From contig NZ_JAUMUL010000001.1 in the NCBI RefSeq assembly GCF_030530635.1, forward strand, positions 62,001 to 126,000: a DNA stretch of 64,000 bases, in the 5' to 3' direction. Numbering within the stretch: the stretch's first letter is position 1; every line of letters begins with the position of its first letter. The notes under the pieces are model-generated. The model worked only from the letters and a program-made list of their open reading frames with translations, ran no database searches and was not told the origin of the DNA. Shown piece after piece: positions 16,974 through 26,283 of the stretch. A program made the translations under genes and the position numbers. Origin of the DNA: Actinomyces sp. GTDB lineage: Bacteria > Actinomycetota > Actinomycetes > Actinomycetales > Actinomycetaceae.

Positions 16974-18491
16974 ATGAATCCCACACTCCAGCCGACTGCC
17001 GGCTTCTTCGACGGTCCCGCCGCCGCGCTCGAGACCATCTCCGACCACCTCTACGGCGAGCTGTTGGCCTGGCTGCTGATCGCGGCCGGCCTGTACTTCA
17101 CCTGGTGCACGCGCGCTCTGCAGCTGCGTCTGTTCACCCAGATGTTGCGGGCCATCACCTCCTCCCGCGGAGATGTCGGGGAGGGCATGTCCTCCTTCCA
17201 GGCCTTCACTGTGGGGCTGGCCTCCCGTGTGGGTACTGGCAACATCGTCGGCGTCGCCATCGCCATCACGATGGGCGGTCCGGGAGCCGTGTTCTGGATG
17301 TGGATCGTGGCCCTGGTGGGGATGGCCACCGGCTTCGTGGAGTCCACGCTCGCTCAGTTGTTCAAGGTGGCTCATCCCGACGGCACCTTCCGCGGCGGCC
17401 CCGCCTACTACATCCATCAGGGTCTGGGATCTAAGACGGTGGCCAACATATTCGCGGTCGTGATCACCTTCGTATTCGGCTTCGCCTACGAGGCCACGCA
17501 GGCCAACGCCATCTCCAACGTGTTCAAGGGCACCTTTGGTATTGAGCCCTGGATCACCGCCGTCGTGCTGGTACTCATCACCACGCCGGTGGTCTTCAAG
17601 GGCATAAGGCGGGTAGCCGCGATCACCGAGTGGCTGGCTCCGCTGATGGCTCTGATCTATGTGGTGATCGCCCTGGTCATACTCGTGCTCAATATCGGTG
17701 CCATTCCCGCCGCCCTGGCCTCCGTGGTCAAGGGGGCCTTCGGCGTGGACCAGGCCCTGTGGGGGTTGGGCGGGGGCTTCCTGGCCGCGGCTCTCAACGG
17801 CATCAAGCGGGGCCTGTTCTCCAATGAGGCGGGCGAGGGCTCCGTCCCCAACGCCGCCGCCACCGCCACCGTGCACCACCCGGTGCAGCAGGGCTTCATT
17901 CAGTCCATGGGCGTATTCGTGGACACGATTGTGGTGTGCACCGCGACCGCCCTGATCATCCTGCTGTCCGGTGTCTACGACCCCGCCACCGCCGACATCG
18001 ACGCCGCCGGCACCCTGACCGTTACCTCCGTCAGCGCCGTGCTCGGACCCTGGGCAAAGTACCTGATGGCGGTTGTGGTGTTCGTGTTCGCCTACTCCTC
18101 CTTGCTGGGCAATTACGCCTATGCGGAGGTGAATATGGACTTCCTGCGCGGCATGGGCCGCAGCCACTACGGCGTGCGCGCCATGATCGTGGTTGCTGCC
18201 GCACTAGGCGCGGTGGCGTCCCTGTCCTTCGTGTGGAACCTGTCCGACGTCGCCATGGGAGTCATGGCGATCATCAACATCGTCTCGGTGGTGCTCCTGG
18301 GGCGGTGGGCCTTCGGCGCCCTGCGCGACTGGGAGCAACAGCAGCGTGAGATCAACGCGGGGCTGCGGGACAAGATCTACTTCGTGTCAACCGGTAACCC
18401 CTATCTACCGGCGGAATTGCCGGGCGAGATCTGGACCGAGGAGGCCGAGGCGCGCCGTGAGTCCCAGCCGACCGAACTCAGGGCCGACTGA
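16974..18491 (+). CDS. Alanine/amino-acid:cation symporter (AGCS), copy 4 of 4
   Basis: 505 aa. The start at 16974 is supported by GGAGAG four bases upstream; an earlier frame to 16944 lacks an RBS. Signatures are GEGMSSFQAFTVGLASRVGTG, GGPGAVFWMWIVALVG and NGIKRGLFSNEAGEGSVPNA. The run ATATVHHPVQQGFIQSMGVF is closest to copy 1, so copies 1 and 4 look like the nearest pair. The tail has GNPYLPAELPGEIW. The 206-bp gap upstream sets it apart from copies 1–3 and probably gives it its own promoter. Confidence 0.92.
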   Translation: MNPTLQPTAGFFDGPAAALETISDHLYGELLAWLLIAAGLYFTWCTRALQLRLFTQMLRAITSSRGDVGEGMSSFQAFTVGLASRVGTGNIVGVAIAITMGGPGAVFWMWIVALVGMATGFVESTLAQLFKVAHPDGTFRGGPAYYIHQGLGSKTVANIFAVVITFVFGFAYEATQANAISNVFKGTFGIEPWITAVVLVLITTPVVFKGIRRVAAITEWLAPLMALIYVVIALVILVLNIGAIPAALASVVKGAFGVDQALWGLGGGFLAAALNGIKRGLFSNEAGEGSVPNAAATATVHHPVQQGFIQSMGVFVDTIVVCTATALIILLSGVYDPATADIDAAGTLTVTSVSAVLGPWAKYLMAVVVFVFAYSSLLGNYAYAEVNMDFLRGMGRSHYGVRAMIVVAAALGAVASLSFVWNLSDVAMGVMAIINIVSVVLLGRWAFGALRDWEQQQREINAGLRDKIYFVSTGNPYLPAELPGEIWTEEAEARRESQPTELRAD

Positions 18492-18547
18492 TATTCGACG
18501 CCGCCCGAGCCTGCGCCCGGCAGCGGGCGATCATCTAGGGTCGGGTC

Positions 18548-19375
18548 ATGAAGATCGCACGCTTCTCCACCGGAGACGAACTCCGATACGGCATTGTCGA
18601 CGGCCTTCCCGTTGCTGAGCCCACGCCCTCCGGAGAATCCCCCGGACGCCTGCTGGTGCTCAGAGGCGACCCGCTGTACACCTCCCCCGAGGCAACGGGG
18701 GAGGTGATACCGCTGGACGAGGTGCGTCTCCTCTCCCCGGTGATTCCCCGGTCCAAGGTGGTGGGTATAGGTAAGAACTACGCCGCTCACGCCGCGGAAA
18801 TGGGCGCAGTCGCTCCCGCCGAACCCATCGTCTTCCTCAAGCCCAACACGGCGGTCATTGGCCCCGACACTCCGATCGTGCTGCCCGACTGGTCCGGAGA
18901 AGTGCATTACGAGGCCGAACTCGCCGTCGTCATCAAGTCCGTGGTCAAGGACGCCTCTCCGCAGCAGGCGGCTGCCGCCGTCCTCGGCTATACGGTTGCC
19001 AATGACGTGTCTGCGCGTGATTGCCAACGCGCCGACGAGACCTGGACGCGGGCCAAGGCCTTCGACACCTCCTGCCCACTCGGCCCCTGGATTGAGATCC
19101 CTGAGACGTCCGCGGATCACTCGGACTTCGATCCCGCCGACGCCGTGGTACGCGCCCGCGTCGACGGGCGGGTGGTGCAGGAGGGGACCACCGCAGACAT
19201 GATCCGCCCCGTGCCCGAACTGATCGCCTATGTCTCACGTATATTCACCTTGCTCCCCGGCGACGTTGTACTGACCGGCACGCCCGCCGGCGTCGGTGAA
19301 ATCCGCGCCGGCCAGCGCGTCGAGGTCGAGGTAGAGGGCATCGGCTCCTTCGGAAACCCGGTTGTGGGCAGCTGA
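18548..19375 (+). CDS. Fumarylacetoacetate hydrolase (FAH) family protein
   Basis: 275 aa, the size of the short bacterial FAH proteins that hydrolyse or decarboxylate 2-oxo acids in the cytoplasm. The core is KVVGIGKNYAAHAAEMG (about 71–87), then FLKPNTAVIGP, the metal-binding HYEAELAVVI (E-x-E), GYTVANDVSARD with the third acidic ligand, and the C-terminal LTGTPAGVGEI. These match oxaloacetate decarboxylase and acylpyruvase-type enzymes; the actual substrate is unknown. TAGGGT six bases before the ATG points to a leaderless mRNA. It converges on the MalY/PatB aminotransferase. Confidence 0.9.
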   Translation: MKIARFSTGDELRYGIVDGLPVAEPTPSGESPGRLLVLRGDPLYTSPEATGEVIPLDEVRLLSPVIPRSKVVGIGKNYAAHAAEMGAVAPAEPIVFLKPNTAVIGPDTPIVLPDWSGEVHYEAELAVVIKSVVKDASPQQAAAAVLGYTVANDVSARDCQRADETWTRAKAFDTSCPLGPWIEIPETSADHSDFDPADAVVRARVDGRVVQEGTTADMIRPVPELIAYVSRIFTLLPGDVVLTGTPAGVGEIRAGQRVEVEVEGIGSFGNPVVGS

Positions 19376-19479
19376 GCCGCGGTCGTGGACCAGGCCCCGC
19401 CGATCTCGGCTCGCAAGAGGTTCGGCCGGCCGAGCACGGCACTGAACCGCGCCGCCTCGGTGTCGGCCGCTCGACTGCT

Positions 19480-20751
19480 TCAGCCGTGCAGGCGGGCGAC
19501 GGCGTCAAGCAGGCGCTGCCCGATCTGTTCCGCAATGCCCCGACCCGTGGCCAGATTCAGGCGGCAGTAGGACTCGTAACCGACGCCGAAGGCCGCGCCG
19601 TCGTTCATGGCCACTCCGGGCTCGCGGCGGAAGAAGTCCGCCGGGCCGACACCCTTGTGCAGGGGCAGTTCCGAACAGTTCAGCCAGGCCAGGTAGGTGG
19701 CGGATGGCGCCGTCATCTCCACGCCTTCCACCTCGGTCAGCAGCTGTGCCATGAACTGCGCATTGGCGTGCACGTACCGGTTCACGCAGGCATTCCACTC
19801 TCGCCCGTCCTGCAGTGCGGCGACGGTGGCTTGCGCGCCGAGAAGCGACGCCTCATACATCAGGTAGTGGGACAGCGGGTTGGCGTCCCAGGCCTTCCGC
19901 GCCCCCGCGGAGGCGATCAGTTGAGCACATTTGAGCCCGGGCATGTTCCAGCCCTTGGAGGCGGCGGTGGCGGTGAAGGTCAGGTCGGGGTCGGTGCCGG
20001 CGCGGGAGGCGTAGGGTGTGTGTACCGCGTTCGGGTCCAGCACCAGACTGGCGTGGATCTCGTCGGCGAAGACGGGCACCCGGTAACGCCGGGACAGGGC
20101 GGCAACAGCATCCAGTTCGGCGGCGGGCAGCACCCGCCCCACCGGATTCCACGGGTTGCACAGCACCAGCAGGCCGGCACCGGCGGCCATGGCAGTCTCG
20201 ATGCGATCCAGATCCAGCGCCCAGGTCACCGCACCTGACGTGTCGGCCCCGGACAGCGCGGGCACCTGTATGCACTCGCGCCCGTACATGCCGGGAAATG
20301 AGAGGAACGGCATGTACGCGGGCGTGGGCACGATGACGGGGCTGTCCGGGCGGGTGTGATGGGCGATTACGGCTCCCAGGGCAGAGAGCACATCCGGCAG
20401 CAGGCTCACATCCTGCGTCTGAACCGACCAGCCGAAGGCCTCGCGCTGGAAGCGGGCCGTCTCCTCCCGCACCGCCTGGCCGACCTGTGGGGGCAGGTAG
20501 CCGTAGGAGCCGTCGGTCACCGCACGCTGGAGTGCAGCCGTGACCGACGGCGCCGTTCCCAAGTCCATTTCCGCCACCCAGGCGCCGATCACATCGCCGG
20601 GGTAGGCGGTCCACTTCAATGAGCCGCGCTGCCGCATCATGTCTGGGGTGAGGGCATCGAAGGTCGCGGTAATGGCGGCCTCCCGGGCGGGCTCCGGAAT
20701 GGCGGACGCGGCAGCCTTCTCAGGCTCGGGCGCACAGGTCGAGTCGATCAT
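19480..20751 (-). CDS. MalY/PatB-type PLP enzyme (cystathionine beta-lyase family)
   Basis: 423 aa fold-type I aminotransferase-family protein. It starts with RGSLKWTAYPGDVIGAWVAEMD, a MalY/PatB hallmark near residue 40. It contains NPWNPVGRV, the DEIH box for the PLP pyridine nitrogen (FADEIHASLV), and TATAASKGWNMPGLKCAQ with the Schiff-base lysine in SKGWN. Enzymes of this group cleave cystathionine or cysteine C–S bonds to release homocysteine or sulfide; some also repress sugar regulons (MalY). A sulfur-amino-acid role is likely. The gene is monocistronic and minus-strand. Confidence 0.88.
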   Translation of the reverse strand: MIDSTCAPEPEKAAASAIPEPAREAAITATFDALTPDMMRQRGSLKWTAYPGDVIGAWVAEMDLGTAPSVTAALQRAVTDGSYGYLPPQVGQAVREETARFQREAFGWSVQTQDVSLLPDVLSALGAVIAHHTRPDSPVIVPTPAYMPFLSFPGMYGRECIQVPALSGADTSGAVTWALDLDRIETAMAAGAGLLVLCNPWNPVGRVLPAAELDAVAALSRRYRVPVFADEIHASLVLDPNAVHTPYASRAGTDPDLTFTATAASKGWNMPGLKCAQLIASAGARKAWDANPLSHYLMYEASLLGAQATVAALQDGREWNACVNRYVHANAQFMAQLLTEVEGVEMTAPSATYLAWLNCSELPLHKGVGPADFFRREPGVAMNDGAAFGVGYESYCRLNLATGRGIAEQIGQRLLDAVARLHG

Positions 20752-20783
20752 GCGCCCAGTCTATGAAGCGCCGCGCATGCCAT

Positions 20784-20811
20784 GGCGCCCCGCACCGGAG
20801 TGCGGGGCGCC
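20784..20811. terminator. Strong hairpin terminator
   Basis: GGCGCCCCGCA and TGCGGGGCGCC form a perfect 11-bp GC-rich stem with a 6-base loop. It sits about 50 bp beyond the stop of the minus-strand lipoprotein gene and 32 bp before the start of the minus-strand PLP-enzyme gene, so it probably separates their transcripts. No T-tract follows, as is common in actinobacteria. Confidence 0.6.
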
Positions 20812-20862
20812 TAACCGTATACGGCCGGTTTCAGATCATGTCGTCCTTGCCGCTGGAGGGTT

Positions 20863-21630
20863 TCACGGAGGGGGCGTCAGACGACTGTCCGGCACACCGT
20901 CCTTCATTTTGTCCGGGCCCGGGTTGACGATGCGCGTGTCGGACATCATTCCCTCAAGCTCGGTCTCGTCGATGGCGTCGGCCGCGCAGGTGTAGTTCAG
21001 CGACATCCTGACGGGTGTCGCCACTGTGGTGAACACGCGTACCCAGGTGATCGCCTTGTACTCCTTCCCGCCTGCGCGGTACTCGGCCTCGACCTTGATC
21101 ATCTCCACCGGGTTGCCCGACCAGTCGGTGACGGTGGTGTCGGTCTTCTGCGTGGAGTCGACATCGCTGTACTCGCGCTCAAGGTACTCCACCCAGGAGT
21201 CGGCCTGGAACTGGGTCTCCTTGACATCACCGGAGTTCGAGCCTACATACAGGTCCTGACCGCTCTCATACAGGCACTTGCCGTCGGTGCGGTCCATTTG
21301 GTTACGCCCGTCCTCATCGAATCTCTCCAAGCGCCACCCGTTGACCATGACGGGGAAGGACCAGTAGGGCGCGTCGTCGCCGGCATCTGTGGCCGGGGCG
21401 TCGGTGGACCGGCTCTGCGGGCTGGGTCCGGCGTCCGGGGCAGCGGCCGTTGCGGACGGGTCAGGATCGGGCGAGTCACCGGTGGGCTTGGACTGCTCGG
21501 TCTCAGGAGCCACGGTCACTGGAGCCTCGTCGTCGCAGGCGCCTATGCCGGGGAGTGCTAGGCCAAGAGCCAGCAGCGCCACCGCACCGCGGCGGGTGAG
21601 GTGTGCTTTCCGAAGGGTTGTTGTAATCAT
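20863..21630 (-). CDS. Predicted surface lipoprotein, paralogue of 25079–25876
   Basis: 255 aa. The start at 21630 has AGGAG about six bases upstream. The N-terminus is a lipoprotein signal: basic TTLRKAHLTRR, hydrophobic GAVALLALGLALP, then lipobox IGAC. A Pro/Ser/Thr/Asp-rich linker of about 60 residues follows, then a globular domain with WSFPVMVNGWRLERF and two cysteines (GKCLYE and NYTCAAD), which could form a disulfide. Its C-terminus, TCAADAID…MSDTRI, resembles ICSSGNN…LSGIRI in the lipoprotein at 25079, so the two look paralogous. Function is unknown. Confidence 0.75.
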   Translation of the reverse strand: MITTTLRKAHLTRRGAVALLALGLALPGIGACDDEAPVTVAPETEQSKPTGDSPDPDPSATAAAPDAGPSPQSRSTDAPATDAGDDAPYWSFPVMVNGWRLERFDEDGRNQMDRTDGKCLYESGQDLYVGSNSGDVKETQFQADSWVEYLEREYSDVDSTQKTDTTVTDWSGNPVEMIKVEAEYRAGGKEYKAITWVRVFTTVATPVRMSLNYTCAADAIDETELEGMMSDTRIVNPGPDKMKDGVPDSRLTPPP

Positions 21631-21809
21631 GGAGTGCTCCTGGGTGTAGGTTACGGGGATGTCACTTACGTTAGTGGGAGCCGGTGGCGAGCGCGATGGG
21701 GAGCGCTCCCCGGCCTCCGGGGCGGTGGGTGGCGTCACCGGCCCGTATGGAAGTGCGCCACCGGGGCCGGTGCGGGACTGGGGGCGTGGGCGGCTAGGGT
21801 TGGCCCATC

Positions 21810-23384
21810 ATGAGTGACGACACCACCATCCCCCCGGCCTTCAACCTGCCCGCGTCCGGCTCCGCGCCGATCCGCGTTCGTTTCTGCCCCTCACCCACCG
21901 GCACTCCCCACGTCGGCATGGTGCGCACCTGCCTGTTCAACTGGGCGTATGCGCGTCACACCGGCGGCACCTTCGTGCTGCGCATTGAAGACACCGACGC
22001 CGCCCGCGACTCCGAGGACTCCTTCGAGGCGATTCTCGACTCGCTGCGCTGGCTCGGCCTGGACTGGGACGAGGGGGTGGCCAAGGGCGGCCCTCACGCC
22101 CCCTACCGCCAGTCCCAGCGCACCGAGCTGTATCGGCAGGTCGCCGCTGAGCTGATCCAAGCCGGCTACCTGTACGAGTCCTTCTCCACCCCCGCCGAGA
22201 TCGAGGCGCGCCATCGCGCCAGGGGTGAGGATCCCAAGCTGGGCTATGACGGCTATGACCGCGCCCTCACCGAGGAGCAGAAGGCCGCCTTCCGCGCCGA
22301 GGGCCGCCGGCCCGTGCTGCGCATGCGCATGCCGGACGAGGACATCACCTTCCACGACCTGGTGCGTGGTCCGGTCACCTTCAAGGCCGGCTCCGTGCCC
22401 GACTACGTGGTCGTGCGCGCCGGTGGTGACCCGCTCTACACGCTCGTCAACCCCGTCGACGACGCCGCCATGGGCATCACTCACGTGCTGCGCGGGGAGG
22501 ACCTGCTGTCCTCCACGCCTCGGCAGGTGGCGCTGTACCGGGCCCTGATGGAGATCGGCCGGGCGCACAGGGTGCCCGAGTTCGCCCACTTGCCCTACGT
22601 GATGGGGGAGGGGAACAGGAAACTGTCCAAGCGCGATCCGGAATCGAATCTGCTGATCCACCGCTTCCGCGGGATGGCGCCGGAGGGGCTGCTGAACTAC
22701 CTGGCCCTGCTGGGCTGGTCCCTGTCCAAGGACGAGGACGTGTTCACTCCAGACCAGTTGGTGGCCGCCTTCGACATCGCTGATGTCAACCCCAATCCGG
22801 CGCGCTTCGACCCCAAGAAGTGCGAGGCCATCAACGCCGAGCACCTGCGTCAGTTGGACGGCGATGACTTCCGTGACCGGCTGGTGCCATATCTCGCCGA
22901 CGTCTACCCCGACCCGGCCGACCCCGACTGGGCGGCGCGCCCCCTGGTGAGCGCCACCGCATTCGCCGATCTCACGGAACGTGAGCAGGAGGTCCTCTCC
23001 GCGGGGGCTCCGCTGATCCAGACCCGCATCCAACTGCTGCGCGAGTCGCGCGACATGCTCGGCTTCCTGCTGGTGGACGATGCCGCGCTCGAGATCGACG
23101 AGCGGGCCGTGTCCCGGCTGAAGGACTCCGCCCCGCAGGTGCTCGACACCGCCATTGCCACGTTGGAGGATCTGCCCGTGCCGTGGCGCACCGAGGTGCT
23201 GGAGGAGGCCCTGCGCGCGGCCATTGTTGACGGCATGGGGATCAAGCCGCGCCTGGCCTTCGGGCCGTTGCGCGTGGCCGTGACCGGGAGGCAGGTGTCC
23301 CCGCCGTTGTTCGAGTCCATGGAGATCCTGGGGGCCGAGTCCTCCCTGGCGCGTCTGCGTGCGCTGCGCACGCGCCTGGGCTGA
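21810..23384 (+). CDS. gltX: Glutamate–tRNA ligase
   Basis: 524 aa class I aminoacyl-tRNA synthetase charging tRNA-Glu (and, in bacteria lacking GlnRS, tRNA-Gln before amidation). N-terminal [18 protein letters not shown] holds the HIGH-type motif (HVGM), [10 protein letters not shown] binds glutamate, and the KMSKS-type loop is KLSKRDP. The C-terminal helical anticodon-binding domain is complete. A TAGGGT -10-like box nine bases before the ATG suggests a leaderless or near-leaderless transcript. tRNA-Gln and two tRNA-Glu genes lie about 3 kb downstream. Confidence 0.97.
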   Translation: MSDDTTIPPAFNLPASGSAPIRVRFCPSPTGTPHVGMVRTCLFNWAYARHTGGTFVLRIEDTDAARDSEDSFEAILDSLRWLGLDWDEGVAKGGPHAPYRQSQRTELYRQVAAELIQAGYLYESFSTPAEIEARHRARGEDPKLGYDGYDRALTEEQKAAFRAEGRRPVLRMRMPDEDITFHDLVRGPVTFKAGSVPDYVVVRAGGDPLYTLVNPVDDAAMGITHVLRGEDLLSSTPRQVALYRALMEIGRAHRVPEFAHLPYVMGEGNRKLSKRDPESNLLIHRFRGMAPEGLLNYLALLGWSLSKDEDVFTPDQLVAAFDIADVNPNPARFDPKKCEAINAEHLRQLDGDDFRDRLVPYLADVYPDPADPDWAARPLVSATAFADLTEREQEVLSAGAPLIQTRIQLLRESRDMLGFLLVDDAALEIDERAVSRLKDSAPQVLDTAIATLEDLPVPWRTEVLEEALRAAIVDGMGIKPRLAFGPLRVAVTGRQVSPPLFESMEILGAESSLARLRALRTRLG

Positions 23385-23396
23385 CGCCTGGCGTGA

Positions 23397-23464
23397 ACTT
23401 GTGTGCACGAGTGCGAACTCGTGTACATCACGTGAATCCGTGTGCCAGGCGCCTATTCGCGTGG
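23397..23464. repeat. Family B array, one-sided (about four motifs)
   Basis: Motifs AACTTGTG, AACTCGTG, AATCCGTG and ATTCGCGTG end at 23404, 23424, 23443 and 23464, at intervals of 20, 19 and about 21 bases. All are in the inverse orientation of CACGAGTT. No central hairpin is present. The array begins 12 bp after the gltX stop. Confidence 0.65.
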
Positions 23465-23639
23465 GCGGGGGCCTCAGACCCACACAGCCCGGTCGACCGG
23501 CACGGTTAGCGCCCGACGTACACCACCGAATGCCGAGTTACGCCTCGCCGGCGTCCACAGGTGCGGTTCGTGCACCCTCAATCCACAGGGCTCGCCGTCT
23601 TCACTGGCGCTGGGTGACGTCGAAGTTCAGGATCGGCGC

Positions 23640-24689
23640 ATGGATGCCTACCCGACTCCGCCGTCACTGCCGCCGGTCATCTTGTCGGCGGCCAGCAACC
23701 TGCACCACCTGCCGCGCCGGCCTGAACTCATCCGCCTGATGCGCGGCGTGTACTACCGCCCCTCCGAGGCAACGGAAGTCTGGCAACAGAAACTTGAGGC
23801 CAGCCTTGCGCGCTGCCGAGGTGCCTGGGAGACGCGTCGCAGCACAATCGCCTTGACCCACGAATCCGCCGCCCTGCTGCATGGCCTGTGGGTCCGTGAT
23901 CCCGAGCCGGATGTGTGGACCGCGCTGCCGCGACGCCCGTCGTCGACCATCCTGGCCCTGCCCGGTCTGCAGTTCCGGCGCGGGTATCCGCCCCGCCCGC
24001 AGGAGGAGGGAACAGGTAGACGGTTCATACGGCTGCGGCGACGGAGACTGGTCATTCCTGACGAGCAGCTTGTCACGATTCAGGGCATCGTTGTGACCGA
24101 TCTCCTGAGAACCGCGGTCGATTGTGCCTTCGATCTGCCAGCGTGCCGATCCATCACTGTCGTCGACTCGGCCATGCGCGCTCTGGTTCGCCCGGACCGT
24201 CGTGAGCCCGCCGAGTCGCGACGTCGGTGGAGGGAGGTTCGCGCCAGGCTCCTGCAGGCCGTCATGGATCAGGGCCCGCGTAAAGGAGCGGTCCGGGCGC
24301 GAGCCGTGGCGCAGATCGCCAGCCCCTTCTCCGAATCGCCGGGGGAGAGCGTTGTGCGCTGGCAGGTTGAGGCCTTCGGGCTGCCCTCCGCGGTGCTGCA
24401 GCAGCGCATCGACATTCCCAGTCAGTCACGCAGCTTCTTCCTGGATATGGCCTGGCCGGCGCTGCGAATCGCGGCGGAGTACGACGGTCGCGGCAAGTAT
24501 CTGGTTACGGGCACTACCTGGGATGAGAAGGTCCGCCAGGATCTCATCCAGGAGTCATCCGGTTGGACCTTCAAACGGTTCACCTCCGAGCACCTGCGCG
24601 ACCCGGCTCGGCTCGGTCAGGATGTCCTGGCGATGTTTCCGGCGACCGTCGTCGCCAAGGCCCGACGGCGGCGGGCGCTGTGGGACTGA
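23640..24689 (+). CDS. AbiEi-like / DUF559-type endonuclease-domain protein
   Basis: 349 aa. The N-terminal two thirds (RRPELIRLMRGVYYRP, ALTHESAALLHGLWV, then VTIQGIVVTDLLRTAVDCA) resemble the winged-helix and core region of AbiEi-type antitoxin proteins. The C-terminal 100 residues look like a PD-(D/E)XK nuclease of the DUF559/Vsr-like type: SPGESVVRWQVEAFGLP (acidic), FFLDMAWPALRIAAEYDGRGKY (Asp, Glu and Lys). Such fusions are very common in actinobacteria; neither toxin partner nor target is known. No AbiEii gene is adjacent. It is bracketed by family B repeats on both sides. The start at 23640 gives the family's usual N-terminus but has no strong RBS. Confidence 0.7.
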   Translation: MDAYPTPPSLPPVILSAASNLHHLPRRPELIRLMRGVYYRPSEATEVWQQKLEASLARCRGAWETRRSTIALTHESAALLHGLWVRDPEPDVWTALPRRPSSTILALPGLQFRRGYPPRPQEEGTGRRFIRLRRRRLVIPDEQLVTIQGIVVTDLLRTAVDCAFDLPACRSITVVDSAMRALVRPDRREPAESRRRWREVRARLLQAVMDQGPRKGAVRARAVAQIASPFSESPGESVVRWQVEAFGLPSAVLQQRIDIPSQSRSFFLDMAWPALRIAAEYDGRGKYLVTGTTWDEKVRQDLIQESSGWTFKRFTSEHLRDPARLGQDVLAMFPATVVAKARRRRALWD

Positions 24690-24700
24690 GGCCCCGTGCG

Positions 24701-24893
24701 CACGACTTGGCGCCATGGGGACCAGGTAGAGGTAGGCCTCCTCCAGGGAGGCCCCGCGCGCACGAGTTCGCCCCGAATACACGAGTTCACGTCGGGCGCA
24801 CGATTTTTTGGAGGTTTGCGAGTGTTTAAACCGTGCAGAACTCCAAAACTCGTGCGTCTGGAGGCAAAGGCGTGTTACCGGGGCGAATGCGTG
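24701..24893. repeat. Family B element with hairpin
   Basis: CACGAGTT-like motifs begin at 24701 (outlying), 24761, 24780 and 24799; the last three are exactly 19 bp apart. A central hairpin pairs 24798–24819 with 24835–24855 (core TTTTGGAG/CTCCAAAA, some mismatches). Inverted motifs end at 24854, 24874 and 24893. The plan is the same as the element at 7188. A short internal duplication (GCCCCG[TC]GCGCACGA) recurs 60 bp apart at 24691 and 24751. Confidence 0.75.
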
Positions 24894-25078
24894 TGCATGT
24901 TAGAGGACGCATCGCCCGCCCGTGTATCCGCAGCGTCCGCGGTCCGCGCCGTGAGGCCCCCGCGAGTCGGCTGAGGCCGTTGCTCCTTCCGCTCCCGTTC
25001 ACCGCACGCGCAGGGTGTCAACGGGTCGCCCGTCGGGGTGGTGCCTGCGCGTATCCCGCGCGCCGCGCGAGCACGGCG

Positions 25079-25876
25079 TCAGTCGTCCATCTTGCCTGCC
25101 TTCAGCCCCTCAATGCGGATACCCGACAGGATCGTGTGCCACTGACTCGCGGAGACGTTGTTTCCGCTGGAGCAGATGATCTCAACGCTGAAGTCGAGCC
25201 CGGCCTCGCCGACGGCGCGGGCGAACTTGTAACCCTCCACGGACTCCGACGTGCCGTCGTCGTAGTTGAATGTGCCGGTCCAGGTCACCGAGTAGCCCTC
25301 CATGGTGCCGCCATCATCGCGCACCAGGTCCAGGGTCTCCCGGCCGGTCTCGTTATAGTCGGAGATCACGGAGTCGCTCACGGCAACCAGCAGCGAACTC
25401 ATGGTGTCGTCATCCAGGCCCAGGTAGTGGATGCGCTCGGAGATGTCCCGGGTCTCATAGCCGATGCAGGCGTGGTCCCAGGTCCTGAAGCCCTCAATGT
25501 TGCCCTTGTCGGAGACCGAGTCGGTATTGACCACGGAGTCATCCTGGTACCAGACGGAGGTGTCCTCGTTGTAGAACTTCAACGACGGCGCGCTCCAGGC
25601 CTCCTTGGTCTGCTTGTGGTCGGGCGCAGCGGCAGTTGGTGATTCGGGTCCGCGGCTTCTCATGCCGTTATCAGGGGTCGGACTCGGCGTGGCCGCAATC
25701 GTAGGGATGGGGACGGGGCTTGAATTGGCCACGTACTGACTTGATCTGCTTGGTGCAGTGGTGGCTGCTTCGCCGGAGCTGGAGCCGCATGCCCCCAGGG
25801 TGAGGCCGGATGCCAGGCAGAGGGAAGCGGCCAGGACCTGTACGGTCCGGTGGCGCGGGAAGCGAAGAGAAGTCAT
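25079..25876 (-). CDS. Predicted surface lipoprotein, paralogue of 20863–21630
   Basis: 265 aa. The second of two adjacent ATGs is preferred because GGAGGA then sits at proper spacing. The signal peptide is VQVLAASLCLASGLTLGAC, with lipobox LGAC. A Ser/Thr/Pro linker of about 60 residues leads to a soluble domain with two cysteines (DHACIGYE and EIICSSGN). Domain layout, length and C-terminal pattern match the lipoprotein at 20863. Function is unknown; a role at the cell surface is inferred only from the anchor. Confidence 0.72.
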   Translation of the reverse strand: MTSLRFPRHRTVQVLAASLCLASGLTLGACGSSSGEAATTAPSRSSQYVANSSPVPIPTIAATPSPTPDNGMRSRGPESPTAAAPDHKQTKEAWSAPSLKFYNEDTSVWYQDDSVVNTDSVSDKGNIEGFRTWDHACIGYETRDISERIHYLGLDDDTMSSLLVAVSDSVISDYNETGRETLDLVRDDGGTMEGYSVTWTGTFNYDDGTSESVEGYKFARAVGEAGLDFSVEIICSSGNNVSASQWHTILSGIRIEGLKAGKMDD

Positions 25877-26132
25877 CATTCCTCCGGGTGGGGAAGTCTT
25901 GCACAGCCTTGTAAAGCCTTCTAAGACGCCAGTTTAAGGCGGTCCGTGTCCGGGCGCAGCGCCTCCGGCCGGGGAGTGCTACCCATGTTCCAGGGCGGGG
26001 TGGGCGATCACCGCGGCCCTGACCGGAGTGGGTGTGGCTGCACTCACGGCAGTCCGACTTGGCGCCGAGCGGACTGGCGTGTAGATTACCGATCGCTGCC
26101 CGGGCGCCAGCCGCTCAGGCGCACCAATCTCT

Positions 26133-26204
26133 TGGGGTATGGTGTAATTGGCAACACAGGTGATTCTGGTTCATCCATTCTAGGTTCGAGTCCTGGTACC
26201 CCAG
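26133..26204 (+). tRNA. tRNA-Gln (anticodon CUG)
   Basis: Acceptor TGGGGTA pairs with TACCCCA. The D arm is GTGTAATTGGCAACAC, the anticodon stem GGTGA/TCATC with loop TTCTGGT (CTG), and the T arm CTAGG-TTCGAGT-CCTGG. The discriminator is G and CCA is not encoded. Confidence 0.95.
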
Positions 26205-26283
26205 CGGAGAGTGACGGAGTTCGACCGCCATCCTGCGGATGCGGTCACCGCGGCCCCGTCGCCCGCCGGCACAACTGCATGAG

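Noticed and set aside
19376..19479. Additional family A copy between the FAH and PLP-enzyme genes
   Set aside because: GCCGATCTCGGCTCGCAAG resembles one unit but lacks ACGTAA and a second unit; too weak to list.
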